From contig SUVR01000003.1 of the NCBI GenBank assembly GCA_015061915.1, forward strand, positions 124,001-188,000: a stretch of DNA of 64,000 bases, read 5' to 3'. This DNA is from Lentisphaerota bacterium. Its GTDB lineage: Bacteria > Verrucomicrobiota > Lentisphaeria > Victivallales > UBA1829. Shown piece by piece: positions 51,149 through 60,839 of this stretch. Position 1 is the first letter of the stretch. Every line of letters begins with the position of its first letter. The position numbers and the translations under genes are program-made. The notes under the pieces were generated by a model that was not told where the DNA came from, did not search any database, and was given only the letters and a program-made list of their open reading frames with translations.

Positions 51149-52474
51149 ATGCAGAAGAATCAGGAAAAACCGGTCCTCTGCTGGCTGCCGCCTCTGTATT
51201 TCGCCCAGGGATTACCTGCGGTACTTATTGCGGAAGTATCCATCATCCTTTTCAAGGAATTCGGTATGATTGATTCTGCCGTTGCTTTCTGGTCGAATTT
51301 CCTGGGGTTGATCCCCCTGCTTCTGATTAAAATTTTCTGCGCTCCCATTGTGGATTCTTTTTCCCGGCGAAGAAATTGGATTTTTGTCGGACAGCTTGCA
51401 CTTGCCTGTTTGTTTCTGCTTTCCGGTTTTGCCTGCAAATTTACGGAACCGCTCCCGTGGCTGATTTTATTTTTCTTTCTGGCATCTCTGGTTTCCGGTG
51501 TGCATGATATTGCCGCTGACGGATTTTACATTCTGGCTCTGGATGACCATCGACAGGCTGTCTACTCCGGTTTGCGCAGTGTATTCAACCGGGTTGCGGC
51601 GGTTGTGGGCAGCGGTGGGTTTATTATCTTTGCCGGATGGTTGGCAGAATCAGGAGGTTGCCAGATCAGTACGGCGTGGGGGGTGACTCTTGCCGGTGCG
51701 GCAGTCTCTCTTTTTCTTCTGGCGCTCTGGAGTGGGATCTTCATGCCGCACCCTGCATCCGATTTACCGAAGCAATTTTCCTTTTCCGGTTTCGGAAAAG
51801 ATTTTTCTACGGTTTTTGTCTCATTTTTTCAGAAAAAATATGTTTGGACTGCATTGCTGTTTTTGCTGCTGTACCGGCTCGGCGAAGCGCAGCTCAGTGT
51901 GATGTCACGCCTTTTTCTTCTGAGCGGGGATGGTTTGGCTTTGAGTAAGGTCCAATATGGCAGTATGGTGGGCGTATACGGCGTGGCAATGATGCTCGCA
52001 GGCGGTGTGATTGCCGGTTTCCTCTGCGGCAAGTTCGGACTTGGTAAAATGCTTTTACCGATGGTGCTGGCGATCAATGTGCCGGATTTGCTTTATGTGC
52101 TGCTCGCATTCTGGCAGGGAGCAGTACCAACCGCTTTGACCGGTGTCTGTGTTGCGGTGGAACAGTTCGGGTATGGATTCGGGTTTGCCGGTTATATGTT
52201 ATTTATGGTCTGGTTTGCTTCCACCAGTAAAGATGAACATAAGACCAGTCACTTTGCTCTCATGACTGTATTTATGATCGCCGGGCTGCGTCTGCCGGGT
52301 ATGCCCTCCGGCTGGATCGCAGAACATATTACGCAGTGGGTCCCTTGCGGATGGTCAAAATATCAGCTCTTTTTCCTCTGGGTTATCGTCTGTACCCTGC
52401 CCGGTTTCTGGGTTACCTGGCTTGTCGGCAGGATCGTTGATCGTACCTACGGCAGAAAGACCCAAAGGTCATAA
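51149..52474 (+). CDS. MFS transporter, AmpG-like (muropeptide permease family)
   Basis: 441 residues, twelve predicted helices. PPLYFAQGLPAVLIAEVS near the start is the AmpG-type signature 'YFAQGLP'. Further AmpG-like features are SRRRNWIF between helices 2 and 3 and the HDIAADGF motif (GVHDIAADGFYIL). Probably recycles muropeptides or other cell-wall sugars into the cytoplasm. The ORF-track start lies within maf; ATG at 51149 follows TTGGAGG. Last gene of the operon. Confidence 0.8.
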   Translation: MQKNQEKPVLCWLPPLYFAQGLPAVLIAEVSIILFKEFGMIDSAVAFWSNFLGLIPLLLIKIFCAPIVDSFSRRRNWIFVGQLALACLFLLSGFACKFTEPLPWLILFFFLASLVSGVHDIAADGFYILALDDHRQAVYSGLRSVFNRVAAVVGSGGFIIFAGWLAESGGCQISTAWGVTLAGAAVSLFLLALWSGIFMPHPASDLPKQFSFSGFGKDFSTVFVSFFQKKYVWTALLFLLLYRLGEAQLSVMSRLFLLSGDGLALSKVQYGSMVGVYGVAMMLAGGVIAGFLCGKFGLGKMLLPMVLAINVPDLLYVLLAFWQGAVPTALTGVCVAVEQFGYGFGFAGYMLFMVWFASTSKDEHKTSHFALMTVFMIAGLRLPGMPSGWIAEHITQWVPCGWSKYQLFFLWVIVCTLPGFWVTWLVGRIVDRTYGRKTQRS

Positions 52475-52501
52475 AAAATATCTTTTTCTTTAAAATTTAT
52501 C

Positions 52502-52529
52502 TTGTATAAATCTTAAAGTGTGCTATGTT
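52502..52529 (+). promoter_or_regulatory. Putative ftsK promoter
   Basis: TTGTAT, 16-bp spacer, TATGTT, 46 nt before ftsK. Confidence 0.45.
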
Positions 52530-52574
52530 TCCGAGTGATGGATACATATAATTTTTGAAGAAAGGATACGGATC

Positions 52575-55268
52575 ATGGAGTCGGATATGGGGGCGCAGAG
52601 CTGGAGATTCCGTAAACGAGATGTTTTTTACCTGGTTCTTTTTGTTTTGCTCATTCTTGCAGTAGTTTCCCATTCAGCTGAGGATATTGCAGTTTTGTCG
52701 GGTGGATCGATCGCACCGCTGCAAAACTGGATCGGATTGTGCGGAGCTTACACGGCACGTGCCCTTTTCTTTACGTTCGGACTCGCTGTTTATCCGTTAT
52801 TGATTCTTTTCGGACTCTCCGTTGTCCGCAGTTTTCTGCCCTATCCCTTAAAACGGAACAGCGGATATTTCTGGTCCTTTCTGATGCTCGCTTTCGGGTT
52901 GGCTTTGCTCTATGGTTTGTATCCCGGCAATGAGACATTTTTGCAGTGGACAGACAGCCTTGGGATCGGGAGAAACTCCGAACTTGTAAAAAATTCCGCC
53001 CTCAGCGGAGGTCTGCTTGGACAACTTTTCAGCTCCCCGGAAGTTCCCGGCGAGATCGCAGCCGGTCTTTTGCGCAGATTGATCAGCGAGATCGGAACAC
53101 TGGTTGTTTCTCTTGCGATGATCATTTTTGCTTTGGTACTGATTGCATGGGTGGATCTCAGGGGGATCATTGCTGTGATCCGGAGCGAAAAAAAGAATAT
53201 GCCAAAGGAGCCGGTTCAACCGCTTTTTTCCGCAGCGAAAGAGATGCCGGTTCAGGAGACACCTCCTTTTGATCCCGGAGAAGATGCTGACCATGGTAAT
53301 GGTGTAACGCCGGTTGATATGGAGGCGGAGAAACCCACATTTATGGAGCGGATGGGCAGCTTGTTCGGAGAACTCTCCCGTAAACCGCAGGATCGTAATA
53401 ATAGCAACAGAGAAGCCGCTTACCCGGTGTCGGAAGGGCATCCCGCCGATGACGACGATGATGGTGAGTATGTAATCGTTCCTCCGCGCAGTAATACGTT
53501 GCCACCCTCCGGAGGAGGTGTCCGGCAACCTGTTTATACGCCGGAACCTCCGGCCCCCCGCACACAACCGCAGCCTGTTCCGCAGCCCCCGCCGGAAATC
53601 GTTTCCAGACCGGAATCTGTCCGGACGCCGGTTGGCGTGCAGCCGGCAATCAAGCAGTTCGGGGATACCAGTGGGGATGACCGGACAAAGACTTCGGCAG
53701 CCACGCAAACGAATTGTCCGGATTATGAACTGCCGTCTGTCAAAATGCTGGATCAGCATAATGATGCCCGGATCGAGGATATGGAATATTTGGAGAAGGG
53801 CCGTGAGCGCCTTCAACAGGTTCTGGACAGCTTCTCGGTGGCAGGTCATGTGGAAAATATTGTGGTTGGTCCCCGTGTGACCCGTTTTGAAGTACAGTTG
53901 GATGAAGGAGTGGAAGTCAGTAAGATCACCCGTATCTCCAGCAATATTGCAATGAAGATGGAAGCGTCATCTGTGCGAATTCTTGCGCCGATCCCCGGTC
54001 GGGATGCAGTCGGAATCGAAGTGCCGAACAAGGTATCCAGCACAGTGTATATCCGGTCTGTTATGGAAAGCGAAGCATGGGTGCAGAATACCAAACCCAT
54101 TCCCATTGTATTGGGACGCGATGTGGAAGGCAAAGCTGTTGTTACGGACCTTTCGCGGGCTCCCCATATGTTGATCGCCGGTTCCACCGGGTCCGGCAAA
54201 TCGGTTTGTATGAACACATTGATTATGAGTCTGCTTTTCAAGTTCAGTCCGGAACAGTTGCGCCTGATTCTGGTTGACCCGAAAGTTGTGGAAATGGCTG
54301 CCTACGCTTCGATTCCACACTTGATCACCCCGGTGGTCAATGACCCGAAGAAAGTCCCGCTTGCTTTGCGTTGGGGCGTAAATGAAATGGAGCGCCGGTA
54401 TCGCCTTATGGCAAAAGTCCTGGCAAAAGATATGAAGACCTTTAACAGCCGCCCGCCTGAAAATCCGCCTGTTTTGGATGATGAAGGCGAACCGATCCCT
54501 GCAAAGTTGCCGTTCCTTGTGATTATCATTGACGAGTTGGCGGACATCATGATGACGGAAGCCAAGAAGGATGTGGAAAACAGTATCTGCCGTATCGCTC
54601 AGAAGGGGCGTGCTTCCGGAATTCACCTTGTGATCGCAACTCAGACCCCGCGAAAAGATGTCATTACCGGTATGATCAAGGCAAACCTGCCGGTGAAGAT
54701 CGCGTTCAAGGTCGGTTCCAATATGGACAGCCGCGTGATCCTGGATACCGGTGGTGCCGAAAAACTGCTGGGGATGGGAGACTTGCTGTTCTGTCCGCCG
54801 GGAGCCTCCAATCTGGAACGAATCCAGATGACCCTGGTGACGGATTCCGAGATCCAGCGGATCGTCGATTTCTGCTCCAGTCAGGTGGAACAGAAATTCG
54901 ATTCCGGTGTATTGGCAGAAGATGTGGAAATCAAAGACGGTTCCGGAACCGTCGCAGAACCGACAGCTGCTACCGCCGCTGATGATGAATGGGAAGAAGA
55001 TCCGCAATGCTCGCCGGAAGTCATTGATTCGGCTGTTGCAAAGTATTTGAAGCCCGGAGATTCACCGTTGCTGAAGCAGGCACTGGAATTGGTGATCAAT
55101 GAACGGCAGGCGAGTATTTCGTTCTTCCAGAGACGACTTGGAATCGGTTACAATAAATCTGCCGAACTGGTAGATCAGTTGGAGCAACGTAATATTATCA
55201 GTAAGCCTCTGGGTGGCGGTCAGAAGCGGGATATCCTGATCCTGGATGGCTTGGAAGTGGCAGAGTGA
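52575..55268 (+). CDS. ftsK: DNA translocase FtsK
   Basis: Pumps and resolves chromosome termini at the septum. 897 residues, full architecture. Four N-terminal transmembrane helices (~15-195) are followed by a Pro/Gln-rich linker (~215-375) and the motor domain with Walker A AGSTGSGKSVCMN (~535) and Walker B LVIIIDELADIM (~645). The C-terminal gamma winged helix, FFQRRLGIGYNKSAELVDQLE, recognises KOPS-type sequences. The linker is short compared with the E. coli protein. Confidence 0.95.
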   Translation: MESDMGAQSWRFRKRDVFYLVLFVLLILAVVSHSAEDIAVLSGGSIAPLQNWIGLCGAYTARALFFTFGLAVYPLLILFGLSVVRSFLPYPLKRNSGYFWSFLMLAFGLALLYGLYPGNETFLQWTDSLGIGRNSELVKNSALSGGLLGQLFSSPEVPGEIAAGLLRRLISEIGTLVVSLAMIIFALVLIAWVDLRGIIAVIRSEKKNMPKEPVQPLFSAAKEMPVQETPPFDPGEDADHGNGVTPVDMEAEKPTFMERMGSLFGELSRKPQDRNNSNREAAYPVSEGHPADDDDDGEYVIVPPRSNTLPPSGGGVRQPVYTPEPPAPRTQPQPVPQPPPEIVSRPESVRTPVGVQPAIKQFGDTSGDDRTKTSAATQTNCPDYELPSVKMLDQHNDARIEDMEYLEKGRERLQQVLDSFSVAGHVENIVVGPRVTRFEVQLDEGVEVSKITRISSNIAMKMEASSVRILAPIPGRDAVGIEVPNKVSSTVYIRSVMESEAWVQNTKPIPIVLGRDVEGKAVVTDLSRAPHMLIAGSTGSGKSVCMNTLIMSLLFKFSPEQLRLILVDPKVVEMAAYASIPHLITPVVNDPKKVPLALRWGVNEMERRYRLMAKVLAKDMKTFNSRPPENPPVLDDEGEPIPAKLPFLVIIIDELADIMMTEAKKDVENSICRIAQKGRASGIHLVIATQTPRKDVITGMIKANLPVKIAFKVGSNMDSRVILDTGGAEKLLGMGDLLFCPPGASNLERIQMTLVTDSEIQRIVDFCSSQVEQKFDSGVLAEDVEIKDGSGTVAEPTAATAADDEWEEDPQCSPEVIDSAVAKYLKPGDSPLLKQALELVINERQASISFFQRRLGIGYNKSAELVDQLEQRNIISKPLGGGQKRDILILDGLEVAE

Positions 55269-55284
55269 GAACACGGAGAGAGTA

Positions 55285-56223
55285 ATGTTATATACAAATA
55301 ATGAAAAACCGAAGACAGAGGATCCCGGAGTACAGGGGGATCTGTTTGGCTACCGCGATTTAACGCCTCCCCATGAAGATGAATGTCCCGCAGAGGATTT
55401 TGACATTATTTCGGAGCAGGCACCGGATGCAGCCGGAGTAACGCCGGAGACGCTTCCTCTGATTCAGGAATCACTTGTTTCGCCATCGCCCGCAAAGTCG
55501 GAGGCGCCGAAAAAAGCTCCATTGATCTTCTCTGCCCGGGCTCCGATCCCGACCCGTGGCGGAATTGCGCCGGAGGAGGAAAATGAACGGCGGAAACGTA
55601 TTATTGAACAAACAGCCAGGGAAATTCCACCATTGATGCTGGATCAGATCCCGCCTGATGCCTCTTTAGGGAAAGTTTTGATTATGGCACGGGAAAATGC
55701 TGCATATACTATCGAAAACGTCACTGATATTACGCGCATCTCCAATAACAATATCATTTCTCTTGAGACGGGAAATTTCAAACGGCTGCCCTCCTATATT
55801 TACCGGGTTGCATATCTGCGTGAGTTGTGTAAACTTTATAAACTGCCTCAGGAGACAGCGGATTTTATTTACAAGCTTCATGATCAGTTCCACGATAAGA
55901 ATGATGCAGCCCGTCAGCGGGAACTCTCCACAGATATGAAAAATGTTTCTGCCGAGGAGCGGCGCGCCAACTGGATCTTTACCGGCGTGATCGCAACGAT
56001 CGGATTGGTGATCATTCTGGCGATCTGGGCTGTGATCATTGCGCTTGTCAAGCACAATGGAGAGAAGGAAGCATATCAGCAGCAGACCGTAAATACACCG
56101 GCAGTACAACCTTCTGCAGCTCCGGTGAATTTTGATCAGAGAAAATTGGAAAATCTGACTCCGGTACGTATTCTGGATCTTCGTACGCTTGAAATGAGTA
56201 ATTCGGGCAAGACCCGCGAGTAA
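55285..56223 (+). CDS. RodZ-like helix-turn-helix membrane protein
   Basis: 312 residues from MLYTNNEKP at 55285. A long acidic N-terminus (~1-110) precedes a helix-turn-helix-like region (LGKVLIMARENAAYTIENVTDITRIS..., ~125-195) of the RodZ type. A transmembrane helix (NWIFTGVIATIGLVIILAIWAVIIAL) and a short periplasmic tail follow. RodZ links MreB to the membrane and sets cell shape. Here the N-terminal extension is unusual, and the beta-rich periplasmic RodZ domain is missing. 16 nt after ftsK. Other HTH-TM proteins are possible. Confidence 0.6.
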   Translation: MLYTNNEKPKTEDPGVQGDLFGYRDLTPPHEDECPAEDFDIISEQAPDAAGVTPETLPLIQESLVSPSPAKSEAPKKAPLIFSARAPIPTRGGIAPEEENERRKRIIEQTAREIPPLMLDQIPPDASLGKVLIMARENAAYTIENVTDITRISNNNIISLETGNFKRLPSYIYRVAYLRELCKLYKLPQETADFIYKLHDQFHDKNDAARQRELSTDMKNVSAEERRANWIFTGVIATIGLVIILAIWAVIIALVKHNGEKEAYQQQTVNTPAVQPSAAPVNFDQRKLENLTPVRILDLRTLEMSNSGKTRE

Positions 56224-56232
56224 AAGCAGTTT

Positions 56233-57354
56233 TTATTTCTGCCGGAAGCCCCAGTCCAACAGATTTTTTGTAAAACGGTCCCGGTCAGCTGCGCTGTTGA
56301 AGCCGGTTACGACCGCAAGCAAACGCCTGCCATTCCGGTCGCATACCGCAGCAAGACAAAGTCCGGCATTATTGGTATAGCCTGTCTTGATCCCGCTGAC
56401 GCCGGGAGTATGGAATCTTCCTTTTTTCAGCAGATTATTGTGGGAGATCAGGTCATTTTTTGTGCGAAATGTTGCGGTTGTGGAAGAAGACCATTGATGC
56501 AGCTCCGGGAAGGTGAGATATGCCTCACTGAGGATAACCAGATCCCGCACAGAACTGACATTATCCGGCTTCCCTTCATTTTTGCCGGGGAGTCCATGCG
56601 GATTGTAGAATTTTGTCTGATACATCCCCAGTTCACGGGCGCGTTTATTCATCAATTCCACAAATTGATCCGCTGAACCGTTACCGAATGTCTGTGCAAT
56701 CAGGTAGGTCGCATCATTAGCGCTTTTTACGGCAGCTGCAGCCATCAGTTTCCGGAGAGGAAATGATTTTTCAGCCGGACGGAAAGCAACTCCGCTCGGT
56801 GGAATCTTTCTGGCTTGCGGTGTGATCTCAATTTCTGAATCCAGCGTTATGTTACATTGAGGTTGATGCAGCATTTCGTAGGAGAGAAGCAAGGTCATGA
56901 TCTTGGTCAGAGAAGCGATCGGGACCTGCTTATCCGGATTCAACTGCCAAAGGATCCTGCGGCTGTTGAGATCAACCAAAATCCCGCAGACCCGGCTGTA
57001 ATTCTTTGGCGATTTTTTGTTCCAGTTTTTCAGATCAAGAATTCTGCCACTGACAGCACCTGTTGATGTAAGCGAACCCGGGCGTTTTGCTTTTTCCAGA
57101 AACCGACGGGCTGCAACAGTTGTTTCCTGCTTCGGTTCTGCCGGAGATGGAGTGTTTGCTGTGACCGGTGAATCTGCTTCAACAGGCGGCTGCTGAAGTG
57201 GCGGGAAAAGTGGCGCAACCGACTCATTGGTTGTGCTCGTATTACTGCAACCGGGCAGTAATACAAGCAGCAACACAAAGATATGAACAAAAACTACTGC
57301 CAGGACTGTGATAATGATACCGCGTTTATCCATAATCCCGGAAGTCCTGATCAC
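56233..57354 (-). CDS. D-alanyl-D-alanine carboxypeptidase (PBP5/DacA-type, S11)
   Basis: Trims pentapeptide stems of peptidoglycan. 373 residues. Catalytic triad motifs: SxxK in IASLTKIM (Ser148, Lys151), SxN in VKSANDATYL (Ser211) and KTG in GIKTGYTNNAG. The N-terminus has a hydrophobic signal ending in LLPGC, a possible lipobox, then a Pro-rich spacer. The C-terminal membrane-binding domain of PBP5 is absent, so the lipid or N-terminal anchor would hold it. GTG start (57354) overlaps the leuA stop as GTGA; ATG at 57333 is the alternative. Confidence 0.88.
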   Translation of the reverse strand: MIRTSGIMDKRGIIITVLAVVFVHIFVLLLVLLPGCSNTSTTNESVAPLFPPLQQPPVEADSPVTANTPSPAEPKQETTVAARRFLEKAKRPGSLTSTGAVSGRILDLKNWNKKSPKNYSRVCGILVDLNSRRILWQLNPDKQVPIASLTKIMTLLLSYEMLHQPQCNITLDSEIEITPQARKIPPSGVAFRPAEKSFPLRKLMAAAAVKSANDATYLIAQTFGNGSADQFVELMNKRARELGMYQTKFYNPHGLPGKNEGKPDNVSSVRDLVILSEAYLTFPELHQWSSSTTATFRTKNDLISHNNLLKKGRFHTPGVSGIKTGYTNNAGLCLAAVCDRNGRRLLAVVTGFNSAADRDRFTKNLLDWGFRQK

Positions 57355-59075
57355 GCATCCTGCTGGCGTTCATCAAGGATTGCTTTGTTCAGTGCTGTAA
57401 ACAGTGCCAGGATCGCTGCCTGGTCAATGTTTTCATGGCGTCCTGCACCGTAGAAAAGAGCATTATCCGTTTTCCGTCTGACCCCAACGAATGCCAGCGC
57501 CTCGGCGTCAGCATTCGTACCCAATGTCCTTTCAGAAAAGTCTTCCAGAATGAAGTCAAAGAGGTGTTCACTTTCACGGATCGCATGGACCGTAGCGGAG
57601 AGCGGACCATTACCGCGGCCGCGCACTTCCATCGGCTTCCCATCGAATTCAATGGAAAGTTTTACATCGATCTTGCTGCTCTGTTCATTTTCATTATGCG
57701 TTTCGTCCTGATTCACACGGGAGAACTTGCGCAACTCGAAGGGGCCGGAGCAATTCACAAATTCGTCATTGAAGATCTGGATCAGCATATCGCCATCCAG
57801 CTCACATTCGTGTTCATCTGCATAGCGCTGAACTGCAGCTCCGATAAACGGGTGCATACTCTTCGGCGGGAAAATGCCGAATTCATGTTCCAGAATATAT
57901 GCTACACCGCCTTTACCGGACTGGCTGTTAATACGGATCAGACGCTCATACTTTCTGCCCAGATCTGCCGGATCAACGTGCAGATAAGGAACCTTCCAAC
58001 CCAGTTTGAACATTTCACAAGCTTTGTCCTGATTGTCCAAACCTTTGCGGATCGCATCCTGATGAGAACCGGAGAATGCTGTGAATGCAAGCTGACCGGC
58101 GTACGGATGCCGTTCATGCACTTCAATACCGGTAGCCTTTTCGATCACACGCACAATATGCGGCACATCGCTGAAATCCAGCTTGGGATCGATCCCTCTG
58201 GAAAACAGGTTCAACCCCAGAATCAGAATATCCAGGTTCCCCGTCCGTTCCCCGTGACCGAGCAAACAGCCTTCCACCCGTTCCGCACCTGCCATCAGAG
58301 TCATTTCCGTGGATGCCACGGCGCAACCCTGGTCGTTGTGAGAATGAACGCTGATCGTTGTTTCATCCATATAAGGATAATGTTTCACAAAATATTCGAT
58401 CATATCGGCGTAATGGAACGGCGCACGGCGTTCCACGGTTTGGGGCAGGTTCAAAATGAAGTCCCGTTTCTTGGAGGGACCCCATGTTTCCTTGACTGCC
58501 TTACACAGTTCGACGCAGAAATCCAGATCGGTATCTGTGAACTCTTCCGGAGAGAACTCATAGGCAACTTTGCCCCAGAGACCGGCTTCTTTCAGATACT
58601 TGATCACAAGTTTTGTGCCGTCGACAGCCATTTTGATCACTTCATCATGCGTCTTGCCGAAAACGATCTTGCTGTGCAGGTCGCTGGTCGCCACATACAT
58701 GTGCAGGATCGTGTTATCCTGCCCCTTCAGCGCTTCAACAGTGCGCTTGATGAGGTTTTCCCGTGCCTGGGTCAGCACGGAAATGCGGACGCCTTCCGGG
58801 ATCAGTTTCCCTTCGATCAGCCGGCGTACAAAGTTGAAATCATCCTGCGACGCAGATGGAAAAGAGACTTCGATTTCTTTAAACCCCACGTCGCAAAGAA
58901 GCTTGAAATATTCCAACTTTTTTTCCGGATTCATAGGCAGCGGAAGAGCCTGGTTGCCATCCCGCAAATCTACGGAACACCAGGTGGGCGCTTGTGTGAG
59001 TTCACGGTCGATCCAGTCCCGCTTGTCCAACGGGATCCGTTCCGGTCTCACATACTTCGGAAAAGTTGTATTCAT
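57351..59075 (-). CDS. leuA: 2-isopropylmalate synthase (long type)
   Basis: First committed step of leucine synthesis: acetyl-CoA plus 2-oxoisovalerate. 574 residues from MNTTFPKYVRPERI. The N-terminal stretch TWCSVDLRDGNQAL and HSHNDQG supply metal and catalytic residues in the TIM barrel. The C-terminal ~150 residues (RGNGPLSATVHAI) form the LeuA dimer/leucine-feedback domain. Matches the 'type 2' LeuA group. The ORF-track start adds 35 residues. A GAATGGA/TCCATTC hairpin (59089-59109) lies just before the AAGGA site and may tune translation. No other leu genes adjacent. Confidence 0.95.
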   Translation of the reverse strand: MNTTFPKYVRPERIPLDKRDWIDRELTQAPTWCSVDLRDGNQALPLPMNPEKKLEYFKLLCDVGFKEIEVSFPSASQDDFNFVRRLIEGKLIPEGVRISVLTQARENLIKRTVEALKGQDNTILHMYVATSDLHSKIVFGKTHDEVIKMAVDGTKLVIKYLKEAGLWGKVAYEFSPEEFTDTDLDFCVELCKAVKETWGPSKKRDFILNLPQTVERRAPFHYADMIEYFVKHYPYMDETTISVHSHNDQGCAVASTEMTLMAGAERVEGCLLGHGERTGNLDILILGLNLFSRGIDPKLDFSDVPHIVRVIEKATGIEVHERHPYAGQLAFTAFSGSHQDAIRKGLDNQDKACEMFKLGWKVPYLHVDPADLGRKYERLIRINSQSGKGGVAYILEHEFGIFPPKSMHPFIGAAVQRYADEHECELDGDMLIQIFNDEFVNCSGPFELRKFSRVNQDETHNENEQSSKIDVKLSIEFDGKPMEVRGRGNGPLSATVHAIRESEHLFDFILEDFSERTLGTNADAEALAFVGVRRKTDNALFYGAGRHENIDQAAILALFTALNKAILDERQQDA

Positions 59076-59211
59076 CATTCGTTCCTTAGAATGGATTTTT
59101 CTTCCATTCTCTCCTTCCTGTGGTTTAGGGTTCACTGTGTAATATACAAGACTTTTTCCTTTTTTAAATAGCAGACGCAAGAAAAAAGATATTTTTTTTG
59201 ACTTTTTTTTC

Positions 59212-59239
59212 TTGTATCTCGATTTTTCTATGCTAACTT
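59212..59239 (+). promoter_or_regulatory. Putative promoter of the exported protein gene at 59296
   Basis: TTGTAT, 16-bp spacer, TAACTT, 56 nt before the start codon. Confidence 0.4.
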
Positions 59240-59295
59240 ATGAAAAATTACTGTTTTTATCTATAGTTTCTGTAAAAGCGAAAGGATGAGTCGAA

Positions 59296-60546
59296 ATGAT
59301 GTCAAAAATGAAAAAAATCTTTCTTGCAGTGCTTGTCGCTGTTGGTTTTGCTGTGCCGCAGCTTTCCGCACAACAGTCGGTCGCCGCAAAATATGTGGAT
59401 CAGGATGGTTTCACTTATGCAATTCGTGATTGCGGCTATATGCTCTCCTGGATCGAAGAAGTTTACAAGGTGGGGACAGCAAAGTTGGCTTCTGATCCCA
59501 AGTTCGTCATTTTTGATAAGGTGATTCGTGAGTTTTGGAAAGAATGTAATGCTTCCCAGTGGGGGTACGCCGCAATCAGCGGAAAGGAAGTCAGTCCCGA
59601 TTTTTATTCCATCAAGCAGTTCGGAGAACTTCCGGCAGCCAAACGGACCGGCTGGCTTTGGAAACTTTCCCCCAACTCCCGGACAGTTCCATTTGTCGAT
59701 GTTATGCCGAAACATACGCTGGTCGGTTTCGGTTGCAATTTTAACGGCGCAGCTCTGGTTGCAATGGTGGATCATTATGTCGCAAAATTCGGAGATCAGC
59801 AAATCAAAGACGGTTATGCCGGATTCCTCGCACAAGGGCAGGAACAGGGCGTAGATGTGAAAAAGATCCTTGCGTCCATCGAAGGTCTTTCTTTTGCTGT
59901 CGAAGCCGACCCCGCGCGACTGGTTATGCCCGGTTTTTCTTCTGCGGCTTTGATCCTGGCGGTGAAGGATCGCTCCCTTATGGATGCTGTTTTGCAGATC
60001 GCAAAAACAGAGAATCCCGGTCTGGTGACTGCAGCCGGCGAAATCCTGATTCCCACGGAGTACGGCGCTGTCGCAATCTTCCAGGTTGGAAAGTACTTTG
60101 TTGCAACAACTGACCCCGCTGGCGTGAAAAATGTGATCGCCGGAAAAGCTCCCTCCCTGAAACAGAATCCCGATTATATCAGATATTCTGCCGGGACGCC
60201 TTCAGCAGGAATTGGTTTTATGTTCATTTCTTCTGAACTTGGAAAAACTGTCCTGCCGGCTTATCTGCCTTTGATCCCGGCTGAAGTTACTCAAAAGGTG
60301 GATGTGAATGCTCTGTGCAAAGTGATCGGGATCGGTCCTGCCGTTTACAGCGTATATTATATGAATCAGGATGGGTGTGGAACGATAACCAATACCGGCA
60401 GTAAAGGGCTTGCCATCTTTTGCAGCGATTCTTCTATGGGAATGGCTGCTTCTTACCAGATAATGGCTTTGCTCGGTTGTTATCCCGATCTCCTCAATAC
60501 GGATGATTTTCAGGAAACGGATGATTTTCAGGAAGTGACTGAATAA
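59296..60546 (+). CDS. Exported protein of unknown function
   Basis: 416 residues; signal peptide MMSKMKKIFLAVLVAVGFAVPQLSA. The mature part has alternating strands and helices with repeated GxGFxFISSE / GFGCNFNGAALVAMVDHY-like segments, suggesting two similar halves of a DUF3352-like type, but I cannot assign a family. The end carries a duplicated hexapeptide (TDDFQETDDFQE), probably from slippage in an 18-bp repeat. Monocistronic with promoter and terminator. Function not recognised. Confidence 0.65.
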   Translation: MMSKMKKIFLAVLVAVGFAVPQLSAQQSVAAKYVDQDGFTYAIRDCGYMLSWIEEVYKVGTAKLASDPKFVIFDKVIREFWKECNASQWGYAAISGKEVSPDFYSIKQFGELPAAKRTGWLWKLSPNSRTVPFVDVMPKHTLVGFGCNFNGAALVAMVDHYVAKFGDQQIKDGYAGFLAQGQEQGVDVKKILASIEGLSFAVEADPARLVMPGFSSAALILAVKDRSLMDAVLQIAKTENPGLVTAAGEILIPTEYGAVAIFQVGKYFVATTDPAGVKNVIAGKAPSLKQNPDYIRYSAGTPSAGIGFMFISSELGKTVLPAYLPLIPAEVTQKVDVNALCKVIGIGPAVYSVYYMNQDGCGTITNTGSKGLAIFCSDSSMGMAASYQIMALLGCYPDLLNTDDFQETDDFQEVTE

Positions 60547-60570
60547 AGCAGAGCGTTTATCTTCCGGCAA

Positions 60571-60609
60571 AAGGTAGCTGGTCAAACTCCGGCTGCCTTC
60601 CGTTTTTTT
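60571..60609 (+). terminator. Rho-independent terminator after the exported protein gene
   Basis: AAGGTAGCTGG pairs with CCGGCTGCCTT (two G-T pairs) around a seven-base loop, then CCG and seven T residues. Confidence 0.75.
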
Positions 60610-60694
60610 GTTGAAATATGTATAGTATGACGCAAAAAAACAGTCGGATTATGAAAAAAATTAAAAAAAATTATGCTTTGCGGACAAAATACTA

Positions 60695-60722
60695 TTGATT
60701 TTTTGGACATTGCAGGTATAAT
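60695..60722 (+). promoter_or_regulatory. Putative tolC promoter
   Basis: TTGATT, 16-bp spacer, TATAAT. The rest of the 293-bp gap is AT-rich with no further structure seen. Confidence 0.5.
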
Positions 60723-60839
60723 ATATAATAGGCGCTGGATGTTTTTTGAAAAAAGAATGTCCAACGTTGTGCGTATTTTTTTTGATAACAAATAACAAAA
60801 AAATAAACTAAAAACCCGATAGAAGTGGGGGAAGAAACA